From: Proteiniphilum sp. UBA5384
GTDB taxonomy: Bacteria > Bacteroidota > Bacteroidia > Bacteroidales > Dysgonomonadaceae
NCBI RefSeq assembly: GCF_002410825.1
Contig: NZ_DHOS01000005.1
Coordinates: 1-58,073 of the forward strand
Direction of reading: 5' to 3'
Length of the DNA stretch: 58,073 nucleotides
Of the stretch, positions 43,635-51,589 are shown piece after piece. The notes below the pieces were generated by a model. The model searched no databases and was not told where the DNA came from. It was given only the letters and a program-made list of their open reading frames with translations. Position numbers and translations under genes: made by a program. Within the stretch, counting starts at the first letter, position 1, and each line of letters starts with the position of its first letter.

Positions 43635-45002
43635 ATGGCGAAACTGAAATCTGTATATTTTTGTTCCAACTGTGGCTATGAATCACCCAAGTGGATGGGG
43701 AAATGCCCTGCTTGCGGTGAATGGTCCACTTTTGTGGAAGAACTGGTGCGCAAGGATACCGCTTCGAAGCAGGAAGATTCCCGCTCTTTTGGGGAAAGGA
43801 AAAGTGTGCCGTTGACACTGGACGAGATCAAGGCCGATGAATTACCCCGGATAGATATGAACGATGGCGAGTTGAACCGTGTGCTGGGAGGAGGATTGGT
43901 TCCTGCCTCGGTCGTGCTGGTCGGAGGGGAACCGGGTATAGGAAAATCTACGCTGGTATTGCAGACTATTTTGAAATTAACGGATATCAAATCGCTGTAT
44001 GTGTCGGGAGAGGAGAGTGCCGGACAATTGAAGCTGCGTGCTGACAGGATCGGCATACGGAATGATCACTGTCTGATCCTTTGCGAGACCAATCTCGATG
44101 AGATTCTTAAGCATGTGAAAAAAGTGTCGCCTCAGCTGTTGATTATTGACTCGGTGCAGACCATATACAGCGAGGCGTTGGAGTCGTCTCCCGGAAGTAT
44201 TTCACAGGTGCGTGAATGTGCCGCACTGTTGCTTAAATTTGCCAAGCAATCGGGTACTCCCGTATTATTAATTGGACATATTACCAAAGAAGGAAGCATC
44301 GCCGGACCGAAAATTCTGGAACATATGGTGGATGCCGTGTTACAATTTGAAGGTGACCAGCACTATTTGTACCGTATCCTCCGAGGGGTCAAGAACCGGT
44401 TTGGCAGCACCGCCGAGTTGGCTATTTACGAAATGAATCAGTCGGGGTTGCGGGAGGTGAGCAATCCGTCCGAGCTGCTGTTAACCCAAAACCATGACGG
44501 TTTGAGTGGTGTGGCTATTGCCGCGGCTGTGGAGGGTGTTCGTCCTTTCCTTATCGAAACCCAGGCGTTGGTCAGTACCGCTGCCTATGGCACACCCCAG
44601 CGTTCCGCCACCGGGTTTGATATCCGGCGGATGAATATGTTGTTGGCAGTGCTGGAAAAGCGTGCCGGATTTAAGCTAGCCCAAAAAGATGTCTTTTTAA
44701 ATATCGCCGGTGGTTTGCGGGTGAGTGATCCCGGTATGGATCTTGCCGTGATCAGTGCCGTACTTTCATCGAGCCTTGATATGACGATTGAAAATGACAT
44801 CTGTCTCTGTGGGGAAGTAGGATTGTCGGGAGAGATACGGCCTGTGCATCGTATTGAGCAGCGTATCCAGGAAGCCGAAAAACTGGGCTTTTCCCGTATT
44901 CTTATCCCTTTCAATAATCTGAAAGGATTTAATAAGAAGACCAGAATTGATGTTCAACAGGTGAAAAGGGTGAGTGATGCTTTCAGACTTTTGTTCTCAT
45001 GA
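43635..45002 (+). CDS. radA: DNA repair protein RadA
   Basis: Branch-migration helicase that acts with RecA in recombination. From the ATG at 43635 the 455-residue protein starts MAKLKSVYFCSNCGYESPKWMGKCPACGEW, with the CxxC...CxxC zinc finger, then a RecA-like core with Walker A GGEPGIGKST, the RadA-specific KNRFG motif near residue 262 and a Lon-protease-like C-terminal domain. The longer in-frame ATG at 43551 would add 28 residues and overlap tex; the zinc-finger start is the family norm. Transcribed divergently from tex. Confidence 0.96.
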   Translation: MAKLKSVYFCSNCGYESPKWMGKCPACGEWSTFVEELVRKDTASKQEDSRSFGERKSVPLTLDEIKADELPRIDMNDGELNRVLGGGLVPASVVLVGGEPGIGKSTLVLQTILKLTDIKSLYVSGEESAGQLKLRADRIGIRNDHCLILCETNLDEILKHVKKVSPQLLIIDSVQTIYSEALESSPGSISQVRECAALLLKFAKQSGTPVLLIGHITKEGSIAGPKILEHMVDAVLQFEGDQHYLYRILRGVKNRFGSTAELAIYEMNQSGLREVSNPSELLLTQNHDGLSGVAIAAAVEGVRPFLIETQALVSTAAYGTPQRSATGFDIRRMNMLLAVLEKRAGFKLAQKDVFLNIAGGLRVSDPGMDLAVISAVLSSSLDMTIENDICLCGEVGLSGEIRPVHRIEQRIQEAEKLGFSRILIPFNNLKGFNKKTRIDVQQVKRVSDAFRLLFS

Positions 45003-45095
45003 GAAAGCGGATTGGCAAAGAAAGATAGATCGGAAGAAAGATGGATCGGGAAAATAGAAAAAGAGAAATGGCTTTTTTAAATCAAAAAAATATTT

Positions 45096-45103
45096 TATCT
45101 TTG
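45096..45103 (+). promoter_or_regulatory. -7 promoter element (TATCTTTG) for tRNA-Cys
   Basis: Exact TAnnTTTG match 19 nt upstream of the mature tRNA-Cys 5' end at 45123; T-rich sequence at 45072-45078 occupies the -33 region. The spacing is right for a tRNA transcription unit with a short leader. Confidence 0.55.
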
Positions 45104-45122
45104 CAACCTAATTTAGGCTTTT

Positions 45123-45193
45123 GGTACCTTGGCCGAGTGGTTAGGCGCCGGTCTGCAAAACCGTCGACGGCGGTTCGAATCCGCCAGGTACCT
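45123..45193 (+). tRNA. trnC: tRNA-Cys (anticodon GCA)
   Basis: A 71-nt cloverleaf: acceptor arms GGTACCT and AGGTACC pair perfectly, D-arm GCC/GGC, anticodon loop CTGCAAA with GCA at 45155-45157, T-arm with GGTTCGAATCC, and discriminator T at 45193, the identity base of Cys tRNA. No CCA is encoded. It has its own -7 element upstream and a terminator 10 nt downstream, so it is a single-gene unit. Confidence 0.96.
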
Positions 45194-45202
45194 CGTGTGA
45201 TG

Positions 45203-45243
45203 CTCCGAAATTGTTGATTATAAGCAGTTTCGGAGTTTTTTTC
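45203..45243 (+). terminator. Terminator after tRNA-Cys
   Basis: CTCCGAAA (45203-45210) pairs with TTTCGGAG (45228-45235), followed by TTTTTTTCTT. An intrinsic terminator for the tRNA-Cys transcript. Confidence 0.82.
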
Positions 45244-45305
45244 TTATTTTTGTGGTTAGAATTAAATCACAAAAAAATATCTTTCTATGCAAAATATAAA
45301 CGCCA

Positions 45306-47573
45306 ATGGGACATCTACCCGATTTTATCGGTGATCTGGCACTGATCCTGATTACCGCCAGCATAGCAACAATAATTTTTAAATGGTTAAAACAACCGAT
45401 TGTATTAGGATATATCGTTGCGGGCCTTCTGGCTGGTCCTTATATATCATGGCTCCCCACCGTGGCGGATATGGGGAATGTGTCGGTTTGGGCAGATATC
45501 GGTGTTATCTTTCTTTTGTTCGGTTTGGGCCTCGAATTCAGCTTCAAGAAATTGATCGATGTGGGGGGAACGGCTTCTATTGCCACACTGATCAATATGG
45601 GCTCGATGATTGTCATCGGTTATTTTATCGGGCAGCTATTGGGGTGGTCTACGATGGACAGTATCTTCTTGGGAGGAATGCTTTCAATGTCGTCTACGAC
45701 GATTATTATCAAGGCGTTCAACGATATGGGATTGCAGAAAAAGAAGTTTGCGAGCATTGTGTTTGGCATGTTGATTGTGGAAGATATCGCCGCAATAGTG
45801 ATGATGGCGTTGCTTTCCACCGTGGCTATAAGCCAGCATTTTGAAGGTGTAGAGATGATCAACAGCGTGTTGAAACTACTCTTTTTTATTCTTATCTGGT
45901 TTGTTGTGGGAATTTATGTTGTTCCTACCTTATTGAAGAAATTGAAACGATACCTGAACGATGAAACCTTGTTGATTGTTTCGGTGGGGCTTGCTTTGGG
46001 GATGGTACTGTTTGCCGTACATGTTGGTTTTTCTCCAGCTTTGGGTGCTTTCATCATGGGCTCCATTCTGGCAGAAACCGTTGAGGCAAAGCGTATTGAA
46101 CACCTGGTGGAGCCGCTCAGGAACCTTTTCGGTGCTGTCTTCTTTGTCTCTGTGGGGATGATGATCAACCCTCGGGTAATCATTGATCATGTTGACCTGA
46201 TCCTCCTGTTTACGGGTGTGGTATTGGTCGGTCGCATCGTTTTTGCCACGCTGGGTGTAATGGCATCGGGGCAAAGTTTAAGAGTATCTATCAATGCGGG
46301 GTTCAGTCTGGCGCAGATCGGAGAGTTTTCCTTTATTATCGCAACACTTGGCATGACGCTCGGGGTAATCAGTGACATGCTATATCCCATTATCGTGGCT
46401 GTATCTGTGATCACCACCTTTACCACTCCTTACTGTATCCAGATTGCTGATCCCGTATCTGCTTTTATAGAAAAAAAGATTCCTAAAAAGTGGAATAGAA
46501 TTGTTACCGGTTATGCGGCAACCAGCTATAAGGCCGTAAATAAGCAGAGCGATTGGAATCGTTTGTTGAAGAGTGTCTTGACCTATACAGCCATCCATTT
46601 CACGCTTTCTATTGCGGTTTTATTGCTGTTCAGGAACTTTGTCACTCCTTTCATCATGTTGCATGTGCCGGACACGTTGGGGCGTATTTTATCGGCTTTT
46701 GCCACGCTGTTGGTTATGTCTCCTTTTATACAGGCCATAGTGATTGGTAGAACACAGACACCGGAATTCAAGAAAGTGTGGAATCATGAACGGGCTATCA
46801 ACCGGGGAGCAATTATCTCATTAACGGCGGTTCGGGTGGTGCTGGCGACGGTTCTTGTGTTAATGGTACTTATTCCCTTGTTCCCGAGATTGGCCGTGCT
46901 GATGGTGGTGATTGCCCTGAATATTGTCACGTTCGTCATCTTCTCTCAGGGATTAAGGAAGCAATCGCATGAAATGGAGAGTCATTTTCTCAGGAATTTC
47001 AATGAGAAGCAGAAATATGAAGAAGATAAATCGGTCATCTTACCGACAGTCGCCAATGATTTGCTGAATAAGAATATCCATATTGAAGAATTTGAAGTAT
47101 CTCAATTATCCCCCAGTGCGGGGAAAACGCTTCGAGAACTTGATTTCCGTGAAAAGACAGGAGTCAATATCGTAGCTATCCTCCGGGGCAACAAGAAGAT
47201 TAATATTCCTGCGCCGGACCAGAGAATCTTCCCATTCGACCGGATCGTGGTAGCGGGATCTGACAATGAAATTCAGGCTTTCTTTCAACTTCTGGAAGAA
47301 AGAAACAGTTGGGTTGACAAAAAGGAGGATACAGACGGAGACCATCATATCAGTGTTTCACAGTATATTATCGACTCCAATTCCTCATTATTGGGAAAAA
47401 CCATTGGCAATTCCGGCATACGCGAAAAAACAGAGTGCATGATTATTGGCATCGATCGCGAAGGCGAGTCGGAAACTAAACTTATACCCTCTTTTATGTT
47501 CGAATCCGGGGATATCCTTTGGTTGGCCGGTGAAAAAAATAAATTAAACGATTTCGAAGAAAATATTAAATAG
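45306..47573 (+). CDS. CPA2-family cation:proton antiporter with RCK_C domains (KefB-like)
   Basis: A 755-residue inner-membrane antiporter, likely K+(Na+)/H+ exchange. The N-terminal 385 residues form the Na+/H+ exchanger domain (about 12 helices; GLGLEFSFKKL, MLSMSSTTIIIKAFNDMG, MLIVEDIAAIVMM, FSPALGAFIMGSILAET), then additional membrane helices at about 420-550. The C-terminal 190 residues carry two TrkA_C/RCK_C-like modules (FEVSQLSPSAGKTLREL...FDRIVVAGSD and NSSLLGKTIGNSGIREKTECMIIGIDREG...GDILWLAGE), without an NAD-binding TrkA_N domain. RCK_C domains can bind c-di-AMP in other phyla. The stop overlaps a convergent gene by 8 bp. Confidence 0.9.
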   Translation: MGHLPDFIGDLALILITASIATIIFKWLKQPIVLGYIVAGLLAGPYISWLPTVADMGNVSVWADIGVIFLLFGLGLEFSFKKLIDVGGTASIATLINMGSMIVIGYFIGQLLGWSTMDSIFLGGMLSMSSTTIIIKAFNDMGLQKKKFASIVFGMLIVEDIAAIVMMALLSTVAISQHFEGVEMINSVLKLLFFILIWFVVGIYVVPTLLKKLKRYLNDETLLIVSVGLALGMVLFAVHVGFSPALGAFIMGSILAETVEAKRIEHLVEPLRNLFGAVFFVSVGMMINPRVIIDHVDLILLFTGVVLVGRIVFATLGVMASGQSLRVSINAGFSLAQIGEFSFIIATLGMTLGVISDMLYPIIVAVSVITTFTTPYCIQIADPVSAFIEKKIPKKWNRIVTGYAATSYKAVNKQSDWNRLLKSVLTYTAIHFTLSIAVLLLFRNFVTPFIMLHVPDTLGRILSAFATLLVMSPFIQAIVIGRTQTPEFKKVWNHERAINRGAIISLTAVRVVLATVLVLMVLIPLFPRLAVLMVVIALNIVTFVIFSQGLRKQSHEMESHFLRNFNEKQKYEEDKSVILPTVANDLLNKNIHIEEFEVSQLSPSAGKTLRELDFREKTGVNIVAILRGNKKINIPAPDQRIFPFDRIVVAGSDNEIQAFFQLLEERNSWVDKKEDTDGDHHISVSQYIIDSNSSLLGKTIGNSGIREKTECMIIGIDREGESETKLIPSFMFESGDILWLAGEKNKLNDFEENIK

Positions 47574-47913
47574 AGGTGTCATCATCAAAAGTTCTATTAT
47601 TGCCGGTCATTTTCTCTTTTTTAAAAGCATCGGCTACTTTGTCGAAATTCTCTTTCCATGCACCGCATACCGACCCCAAGAAATTGGTCGCGCTCTCTCG
47701 TACCACATCCCATTTGGAATCGGCTACCTGTTCATACTCGTAGAGTTTGGAGGAAAGATTATCTTTCATCTCTTTCAGTTTTTCCAGCCGCTCACTATAT
47801 TCTTCTTTCGCATCATCTGCAATTTCTCCCGCCTTATCTTCCAGTTTGGTGATATAATCGGCTAATTCATTTATTAGACCGATTGTTTTTTGTTTGAATT
47901 CTTCTTTTTTCAT
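47566..47913 (-). CDS. Small helical protein of unknown function
   Basis: A 115-residue, charged, almost wholly helical protein (EEFKQKTIGLINELADYITKLEDKAGEIADDAKEEYSERLEKLKEMKDNLSSKLYEYEQVADSKWDVVRE) with no signal peptide or membrane segment. The heptad-like pattern suggests a coiled coil or antiparallel bundle. I do not recognise a family with certainty; it resembles small stress-linked helical proteins. It converges on the antiporter gene, the two stop regions overlapping by 8 bp (47566-47573). Confidence 0.75.
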   Translation of the reverse strand: MKKEEFKQKTIGLINELADYITKLEDKAGEIADDAKEEYSERLEKLKEMKDNLSSKLYEYEQVADSKWDVVRESATNFLGSVCGAWKENFDKVADAFKKEKMTGNNRTFDDDTSI

Positions 47914-47992
47914 TGTAGGACATATTTTATATTCAACATTTTCTTAATAAACAGATGACAAATGAATTGGTTTATGGAAAAATAAAAAATCT

Positions 47993-48000
47993 TATCTTTG
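47993..48000 (+). promoter_or_regulatory. -7 promoter element (TATCTTTG) for adk
   Basis: TAnnTTTG match 20 nt before the adk ATG at 48021. A TTG at 47967-47969 lies 23 nt further up, longer than the usual spacing of 19-21. The adk-obgE-pgeF operon probably starts here. Confidence 0.55.
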
Positions 48001-48020
48001 TAACTTAATTGAAGTAACAA

Positions 48021-48596
48021 ATGTTGAATATAGTAATTTTTGGAGCTCCCGGGTCGGGAAAAGGAACGCAAAGCGCTAAATTAGTTGAGGAATATCACCT
48101 TAAACACCTCTCCACGGGAGATATATTGCGCGAAGAGATCAAAGCTGGCACAGAATTAGGAAAGCTGGCAGATTCATATATGTCGAAAGGACATCTGGTT
48201 CCTGATGGGTTAGTGATTGATATACTTGATAGCCTGATCGGCAAGCATGCCAATGCTAAAGGCTTCATTTTTGATGGATTTCCCCGGACCCTTGCACAGG
48301 GAGAGGCGCTAAGCAAGATGCTGGAAAAGCATGGTGAGGACATAGATGTTGTCCTTAGTCTGGAAGTGGATGAAGAAGAATTGATCGACCGTCTGTTGAA
48401 ACGGGGTCAGATTTCCGGCAGGAAAGATGACAACCGGGAGACTATTGAATCGAGGTTGAAGGTTTACCATACGCAGACAGAGCCGCTCAAGGATTTTTAT
48501 CGTAGACGCGGCATACTCAAAAATATAGAAGGGATTGGTTCTATCGATGAGATTTTTAACTCTATCGAAAAAGAGATCGACCGGATAGAAAAATAA
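48021..48596 (+). CDS. adk: Adenylate kinase
   Basis: Equilibrates 2 ADP with ATP and AMP. The 191-residue protein has the P-loop GAPGSGKGTQ (residues 8-17), STGDILREEI, GFPRTLAQGEAL and RLLKRGQISGRKDDNRETIESRLKVYHTQT. It is the short form: the LID segment between RLLKRG and GRKDDN is only a few residues with no zinc-finger cysteines, as is usual in Bacteroidetes. obgE follows after 1 bp, so the pair is co-transcribed. Confidence 0.96.
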   Translation: MLNIVIFGAPGSGKGTQSAKLVEEYHLKHLSTGDILREEIKAGTELGKLADSYMSKGHLVPDGLVIDILDSLIGKHANAKGFIFDGFPRTLAQGEALSKMLEKHGEDIDVVLSLEVDEEELIDRLLKRGQISGRKDDNRETIESRLKVYHTQTEPLKDFYRRRGILKNIEGIGSIDEIFNSIEKEIDRIEK

Positions 48597-48597
48597 A

Positions 48598-49746
48598 ATG
48601 GCAGAAACAAATTTTGTAGATTACGTAAAGATTTTCTGTAGATCAGGAAAGGGTGGACGCGGTTCTGCTCATCTGAGAAGGGAAAAATATATTCCGAAAG
48701 GTGGTCCCGACGGAGGTGACGGAGGTGATGGCGGAAGTATTATTCTCCGGGGCAATCGTAACTACTGGACATTGCTCCACTTGCGTTATCAGCGGCATAT
48801 TTTTGCAGGACATGGTGAAGGTGGAGGAAAAGCCCAGCGGTCGGGGAAAAAAGGAGAAAGCAAAGTGATTGAAGTCCCCTGTGGCACCGTGGCTTATGAT
48901 GCTCATACCGGAGAGTATTTATGTGATATCACCGATGATGGACAGGAAGTAGTGTTGTTGAAGGGAGGCCGGGGTGGCCAAGGCAATGTCCATTTTAAGT
49001 CTGCGACCAACCAGACCCCTCGATACGCTCAACCCGGAGAGCCTTATGAAGAACGATGGGTAGTCCTTGAGTTGAAGTTGCTGGCGGATGTTGGATTGGT
49101 CGGTTTTCCGAACGCCGGGAAGTCTACCCTGCTTTCTGTAGTGTCGGCTGCCAAACCAAAGATTGCCAATTATCCTTTTACCACTCTCAAGCCCAATTTG
49201 GGTATTGTGGAATACAGGGAGGGAAAATCGTTTGTGATGGCCGATATTCCTGGAATTATTGAAGGAGCCAGTGAAGGGCGGGGCCTTGGCTTACGGTTTC
49301 TCCGGCATATAGAACGTAATTCTTTACTGCTTTTCGTGATTCCTGCCGATGCGGACGATATAGAGAAGGAGTATAATATTTTGTTGAATGAATTGACGCA
49401 ATATAATCCGGAGTTATTGCATAAGACTCATCTGTTGGCAATTTCCAAGGCGGATATGCTGGATGAGGAATTAATGCATGAAATTTCTCTTGATCTGCCG
49501 GATATTCCTTATTTGTTTATCTCTTCTATTACGGAATATGGAATTCATGCACTGAAAGATTTGCTTTGGCGGGAACTCAATTCGGATAATTATGTGCCGA
49601 TATCGACTTCACGTAATGCGCTGGTCCATAGAAATCTCGATCTTTCCGGACTTGAATTTGAACCGGAGGAAGATTTTCCGGTAGATGATTCCGGTTCCGA
49701 TGATGAGATGGAAGAAGAGGACAATTACTATGAAGATGATTTTTAA
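48598..49746 (+). CDS. obgE: GTPase Obg
   Basis: Ribosome-assembly and stress GTPase of the Obg/CgtA family. The 382-residue protein has the glycine-rich Obg fold (about 1-158, GGRGSAHLRREKYIPKGGPDGGDGGDGGSIIL), the G domain with G1 GFPNAGKST, G3 DIPGIIEGASEGRGLG, G4 reading SKADM and G5 ISS, and an acidic C-terminal tail of about 25 residues (Asp/Glu-rich). The typical C-terminal OCT domain of Firmicutes Obg is absent. It begins 1 bp after adk and is followed at 9 bp by pgeF. Confidence 0.96.
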   Translation: MAETNFVDYVKIFCRSGKGGRGSAHLRREKYIPKGGPDGGDGGDGGSIILRGNRNYWTLLHLRYQRHIFAGHGEGGGKAQRSGKKGESKVIEVPCGTVAYDAHTGEYLCDITDDGQEVVLLKGGRGGQGNVHFKSATNQTPRYAQPGEPYEERWVVLELKLLADVGLVGFPNAGKSTLLSVVSAAKPKIANYPFTTLKPNLGIVEYREGKSFVMADIPGIIEGASEGRGLGLRFLRHIERNSLLLFVIPADADDIEKEYNILLNELTQYNPELLHKTHLLAISKADMLDEELMHEISLDLPDIPYLFISSITEYGIHALKDLLWRELNSDNYVPISTSRNALVHRNLDLSGLEFEPEEDFPVDDSGSDDEMEEEDNYYEDDF

Positions 49747-49755
49747 TATTTAGCA

Positions 49756-50574
49756 ATGACCCCCCACCCCCAATATGATAATCTGCTTCTCTTCGATCTG
49801 TTCGAAAAAGAAGAGAATATTGTCCATTTCACTACTACCCGCGAAGGGGGGGTGAGCCACGGGGCTTTTTCCTCTTTTAATATGGGGAATTTTTCGGATG
49901 ATAATCCATTGTATATCCGGGAAAATCGGGAAATATTAGCCCGAATGTTCTACATGGATATTAGCCGTTTCATTGTTCCCCATCAGACACATGGAGCAAA
50001 TGTCCTGACAATTGACAGGGAATTCCTTGCCCTTGACAGTGCAACCGCCATTGAAACATTGTATGGGGTTGATGCCACCATATCCGCTGAAAAAGGTATT
50101 TTTTTGTGCGTGACCACTGCCGACTGTGTGCCTATTATCCTATATGATTCTCAAAAGGAGGTAATTTCGGCTATTCATGCAGGTTGGAGAGGAACAGTGG
50201 GACGTATCGTAGAAAAAACCATTGACAGGATGAAACAACAGTTTGGCTCTTCTCCTATTGATATAACTGCCGGCATTGGGCCAGCCATAGATATGTCGCA
50301 TTATGAGGTGGGAGAGGACGTAACAAGACGATTTCAGGAGGAAGGGTTCGATCTTTCGGATACTACCCTCTTTCTTAAAAAAATGGCGTCATCCAAATTT
50401 TATCTTGATCTGAAGGAAATTAACAAGCGAGAGTTGATGCGGTTAGGGATTCCTGAATCCCATATCGAAAAAAGCGCATTCTGTACCTTTGAAAAGGAAG
50501 ATCTTTTTTTTTCCGCGCGCCGGCAAACAGTGCATTCCGGTAGGATGCTAACAGGTATTATGATGAATAGATAA
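49756..50574 (+). CDS. pgeF: Peptidoglycan editing factor PgeF (YfiH family)
   Basis: A 272-residue member of the YfiH/laccase-domain family, a purine-nucleoside phosphorylase/adenosine deaminase-like fold reported to edit peptidoglycan precursors that carry Ser in place of Ala. Family motifs: TTREGGVSHGAFSSFNMG, the metal His residue in PHQTHGANV, TTADCVPIILYD, and HAGWRGTVGRIVEKT, with GIGPAIDMSHYEVGEDV in the second half. Full length. Likely the last gene of the adk-obgE-pgeF operon: the hairpin 50579-50610 follows directly. Confidence 0.92.
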   Translation: MTPHPQYDNLLLFDLFEKEENIVHFTTTREGGVSHGAFSSFNMGNFSDDNPLYIRENREILARMFYMDISRFIVPHQTHGANVLTIDREFLALDSATAIETLYGVDATISAEKGIFLCVTTADCVPIILYDSQKEVISAIHAGWRGTVGRIVEKTIDRMKQQFGSSPIDITAGIGPAIDMSHYEVGEDVTRRFQEEGFDLSDTTLFLKKMASSKFYLDLKEINKRELMRLGIPESHIEKSAFCTFEKEDLFFSARRQTVHSGRMLTGIMMNR

Positions 50575-50610
50575 AAAAGAGGGAGTGAATTTTTTTGTAT
50601 TCACTCCCTC
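50571..50610 (-). terminator. Terminator shared by sod and pgeF ends
   Basis: GAGGGAGTGAAT (50579-50590) pairs with ATTCACTCCCTC (50599-50610) over 12 bp, loop of eight nt. On the minus strand the stem is followed by a T-run (TCTTTTTTAT), so it terminates the leftward superoxide dismutase gene; on the plus strand the hairpin sits 5 bp after the pgeF stop but lacks a T-tract. Confidence 0.82.
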
Positions 50611-50635
50611 GATACCAGTTGACAAATTTGATTTT

Positions 50636-51325
50636 TTAATAACGTGCACTTACCACATCCCAATCTATAATCTTCCAAATTTCTTTTAGATGATCGGCGC
50701 GGCGGTTCTGATAATCAAGATAGTAAGAGTGTTCCCATACATCAAAACCTAAGATTGGAACTAAACCACTTGTAATGGGATTGCCGGCATTGCTTTCCTT
50801 TAAAATAGAAAGTTTACCATCCCGGTCCTTTGCCAACCATACCCATCCTGACCCGAATACGGCTACTCCAGCTGCATTGAATTCTTCTTTGAACTTGTCG
50901 AATGAACCAAACTGGGCATTGATGGCTTCAGCCAATTTACCTTTGGGCTCACCACCCCCATCTTTCTTGAAAGAGGTAAAATATATGTTATGGTTGAGGA
51001 TTTGTCCTGCATTATTAAAGATAGCTCCATCGCTTTCTTTTACCACTGTTTCAAGATCGGCATTTTCAAATTTGGTGCCCACTACGAGTTTATTCAGATT
51101 GTCCACATAGGCCTGGTGGTGTTTGCCATAGTGAAGTTCTACTGTTTGTTTACTGATAACCGGCTCTAAAGCATCGGTTGCGTAAGGTAATGCTACTTTT
51201 TCGAATTTCATATTTACATTGTTTTTAGAATTGTTATTTTCACTGTTTTTCGCATTGGAATTATTGCAGCTGATCACTGATAACGCGAATAATCCTGTCA
51301 ATAAGTAATAATGAATTGTTTTCAT
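50636..51325 (-). CDS. sodB: Superoxide dismutase (Fe/Mn type) with lipoprotein signal
   Basis: Disproportionates superoxide. The 229-residue protein has a lipoprotein signal (lipobox SVISC, Cys20), an Asn/Ser/Lys-rich linker (21-38) and an Fe/Mn-SOD domain from Met39, with metal ligands in ELHYGKHHQAYV, NHNIYFTSF, the FGSGWVWLAK block and the DVWEHSYYLDYQN block. Most SodB proteins are cytosolic and start at the equivalent of Met39 (MKFEKVALPY); here an in-frame ATG at 51211 keeps that start possible. The metal is ambiguous from sequence. A 12-bp palindrome and further GATAATG copies lie upstream (51371-51415). Probably monocistronic, ended by the terminator at 50571-50610. Confidence 0.92.
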   Translation of the reverse strand: MKTIHYYLLTGLFALSVISCNNSNAKNSENNNSKNNVNMKFEKVALPYATDALEPVISKQTVELHYGKHHQAYVDNLNKLVVGTKFENADLETVVKESDGAIFNNAGQILNHNIYFTSFKKDGGGEPKGKLAEAINAQFGSFDKFKEEFNAAGVAVFGSGWVWLAKDRDGKLSILKESNAGNPITSGLVPILGFDVWEHSYYLDYQNRRADHLKEIWKIIDWDVVSARY

Positions 51326-51370
51326 ACGACTAATTTATTTTCCTGTCGGTCTAAATACCTGAAATAATTA

Positions 51371-51415
51371 ATTTAATGATCATTATCACATCACTACATT
51401 ATCATATCATTAAAT
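51371..51415 (-). promoter_or_regulatory. Palindromic operator candidate upstream of sod (Fur-box-like)
   Basis: TAATGATCATTA at 51374-51385 is a perfect 12-bp palindrome; ATTTAATGAT (51371-51380) is also inverted at 51406-51415 as ATCATTAAAT. On the minus strand GATAATG appears twice, resembling repeats of a Fur-type site. The region is 46-90 nt upstream of the sod start. No TAnnTTTG element is evident there. Confidence 0.45.
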
Positions 51416-51504
51416 CAACTTATTGTCTGCTTATAACGAAAACAATCCTTGAAATGTTCGACAGGAGTAAGGTCTATTGGTGTTAATTTAGATAAAAGAG
51501 GATA

Positions 51505-51543
51505 TTAAAAAAAGATAGCCTGACTTCTAATAGTCAGGCTATC
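51505..51543 (-). terminator. Terminator after ftsH
   Basis: GATAGCCTGACT (51514-51525) pairs with AGTCAGGCTATC (51532-51543) over 12 bp with a 6-nt loop. On the minus strand the stem is followed by TTTTTTTAATATCC, so it ends the rsfS-ftsH transcript 46 bp beyond the ftsH stop. Confidence 0.88.
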
Positions 51544-51589
51544 AAGTGTATTGAGGGGCTTTATAGGTTCTTTCTATTCCCCGTTGCCT

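Noticed and set aside
45010..45050. Imperfect duplicate GAAAGATnGATCGG after radA
   Set aside because: Two short imperfect copies only, no gene or structure attached; probably chance or repeat decay.
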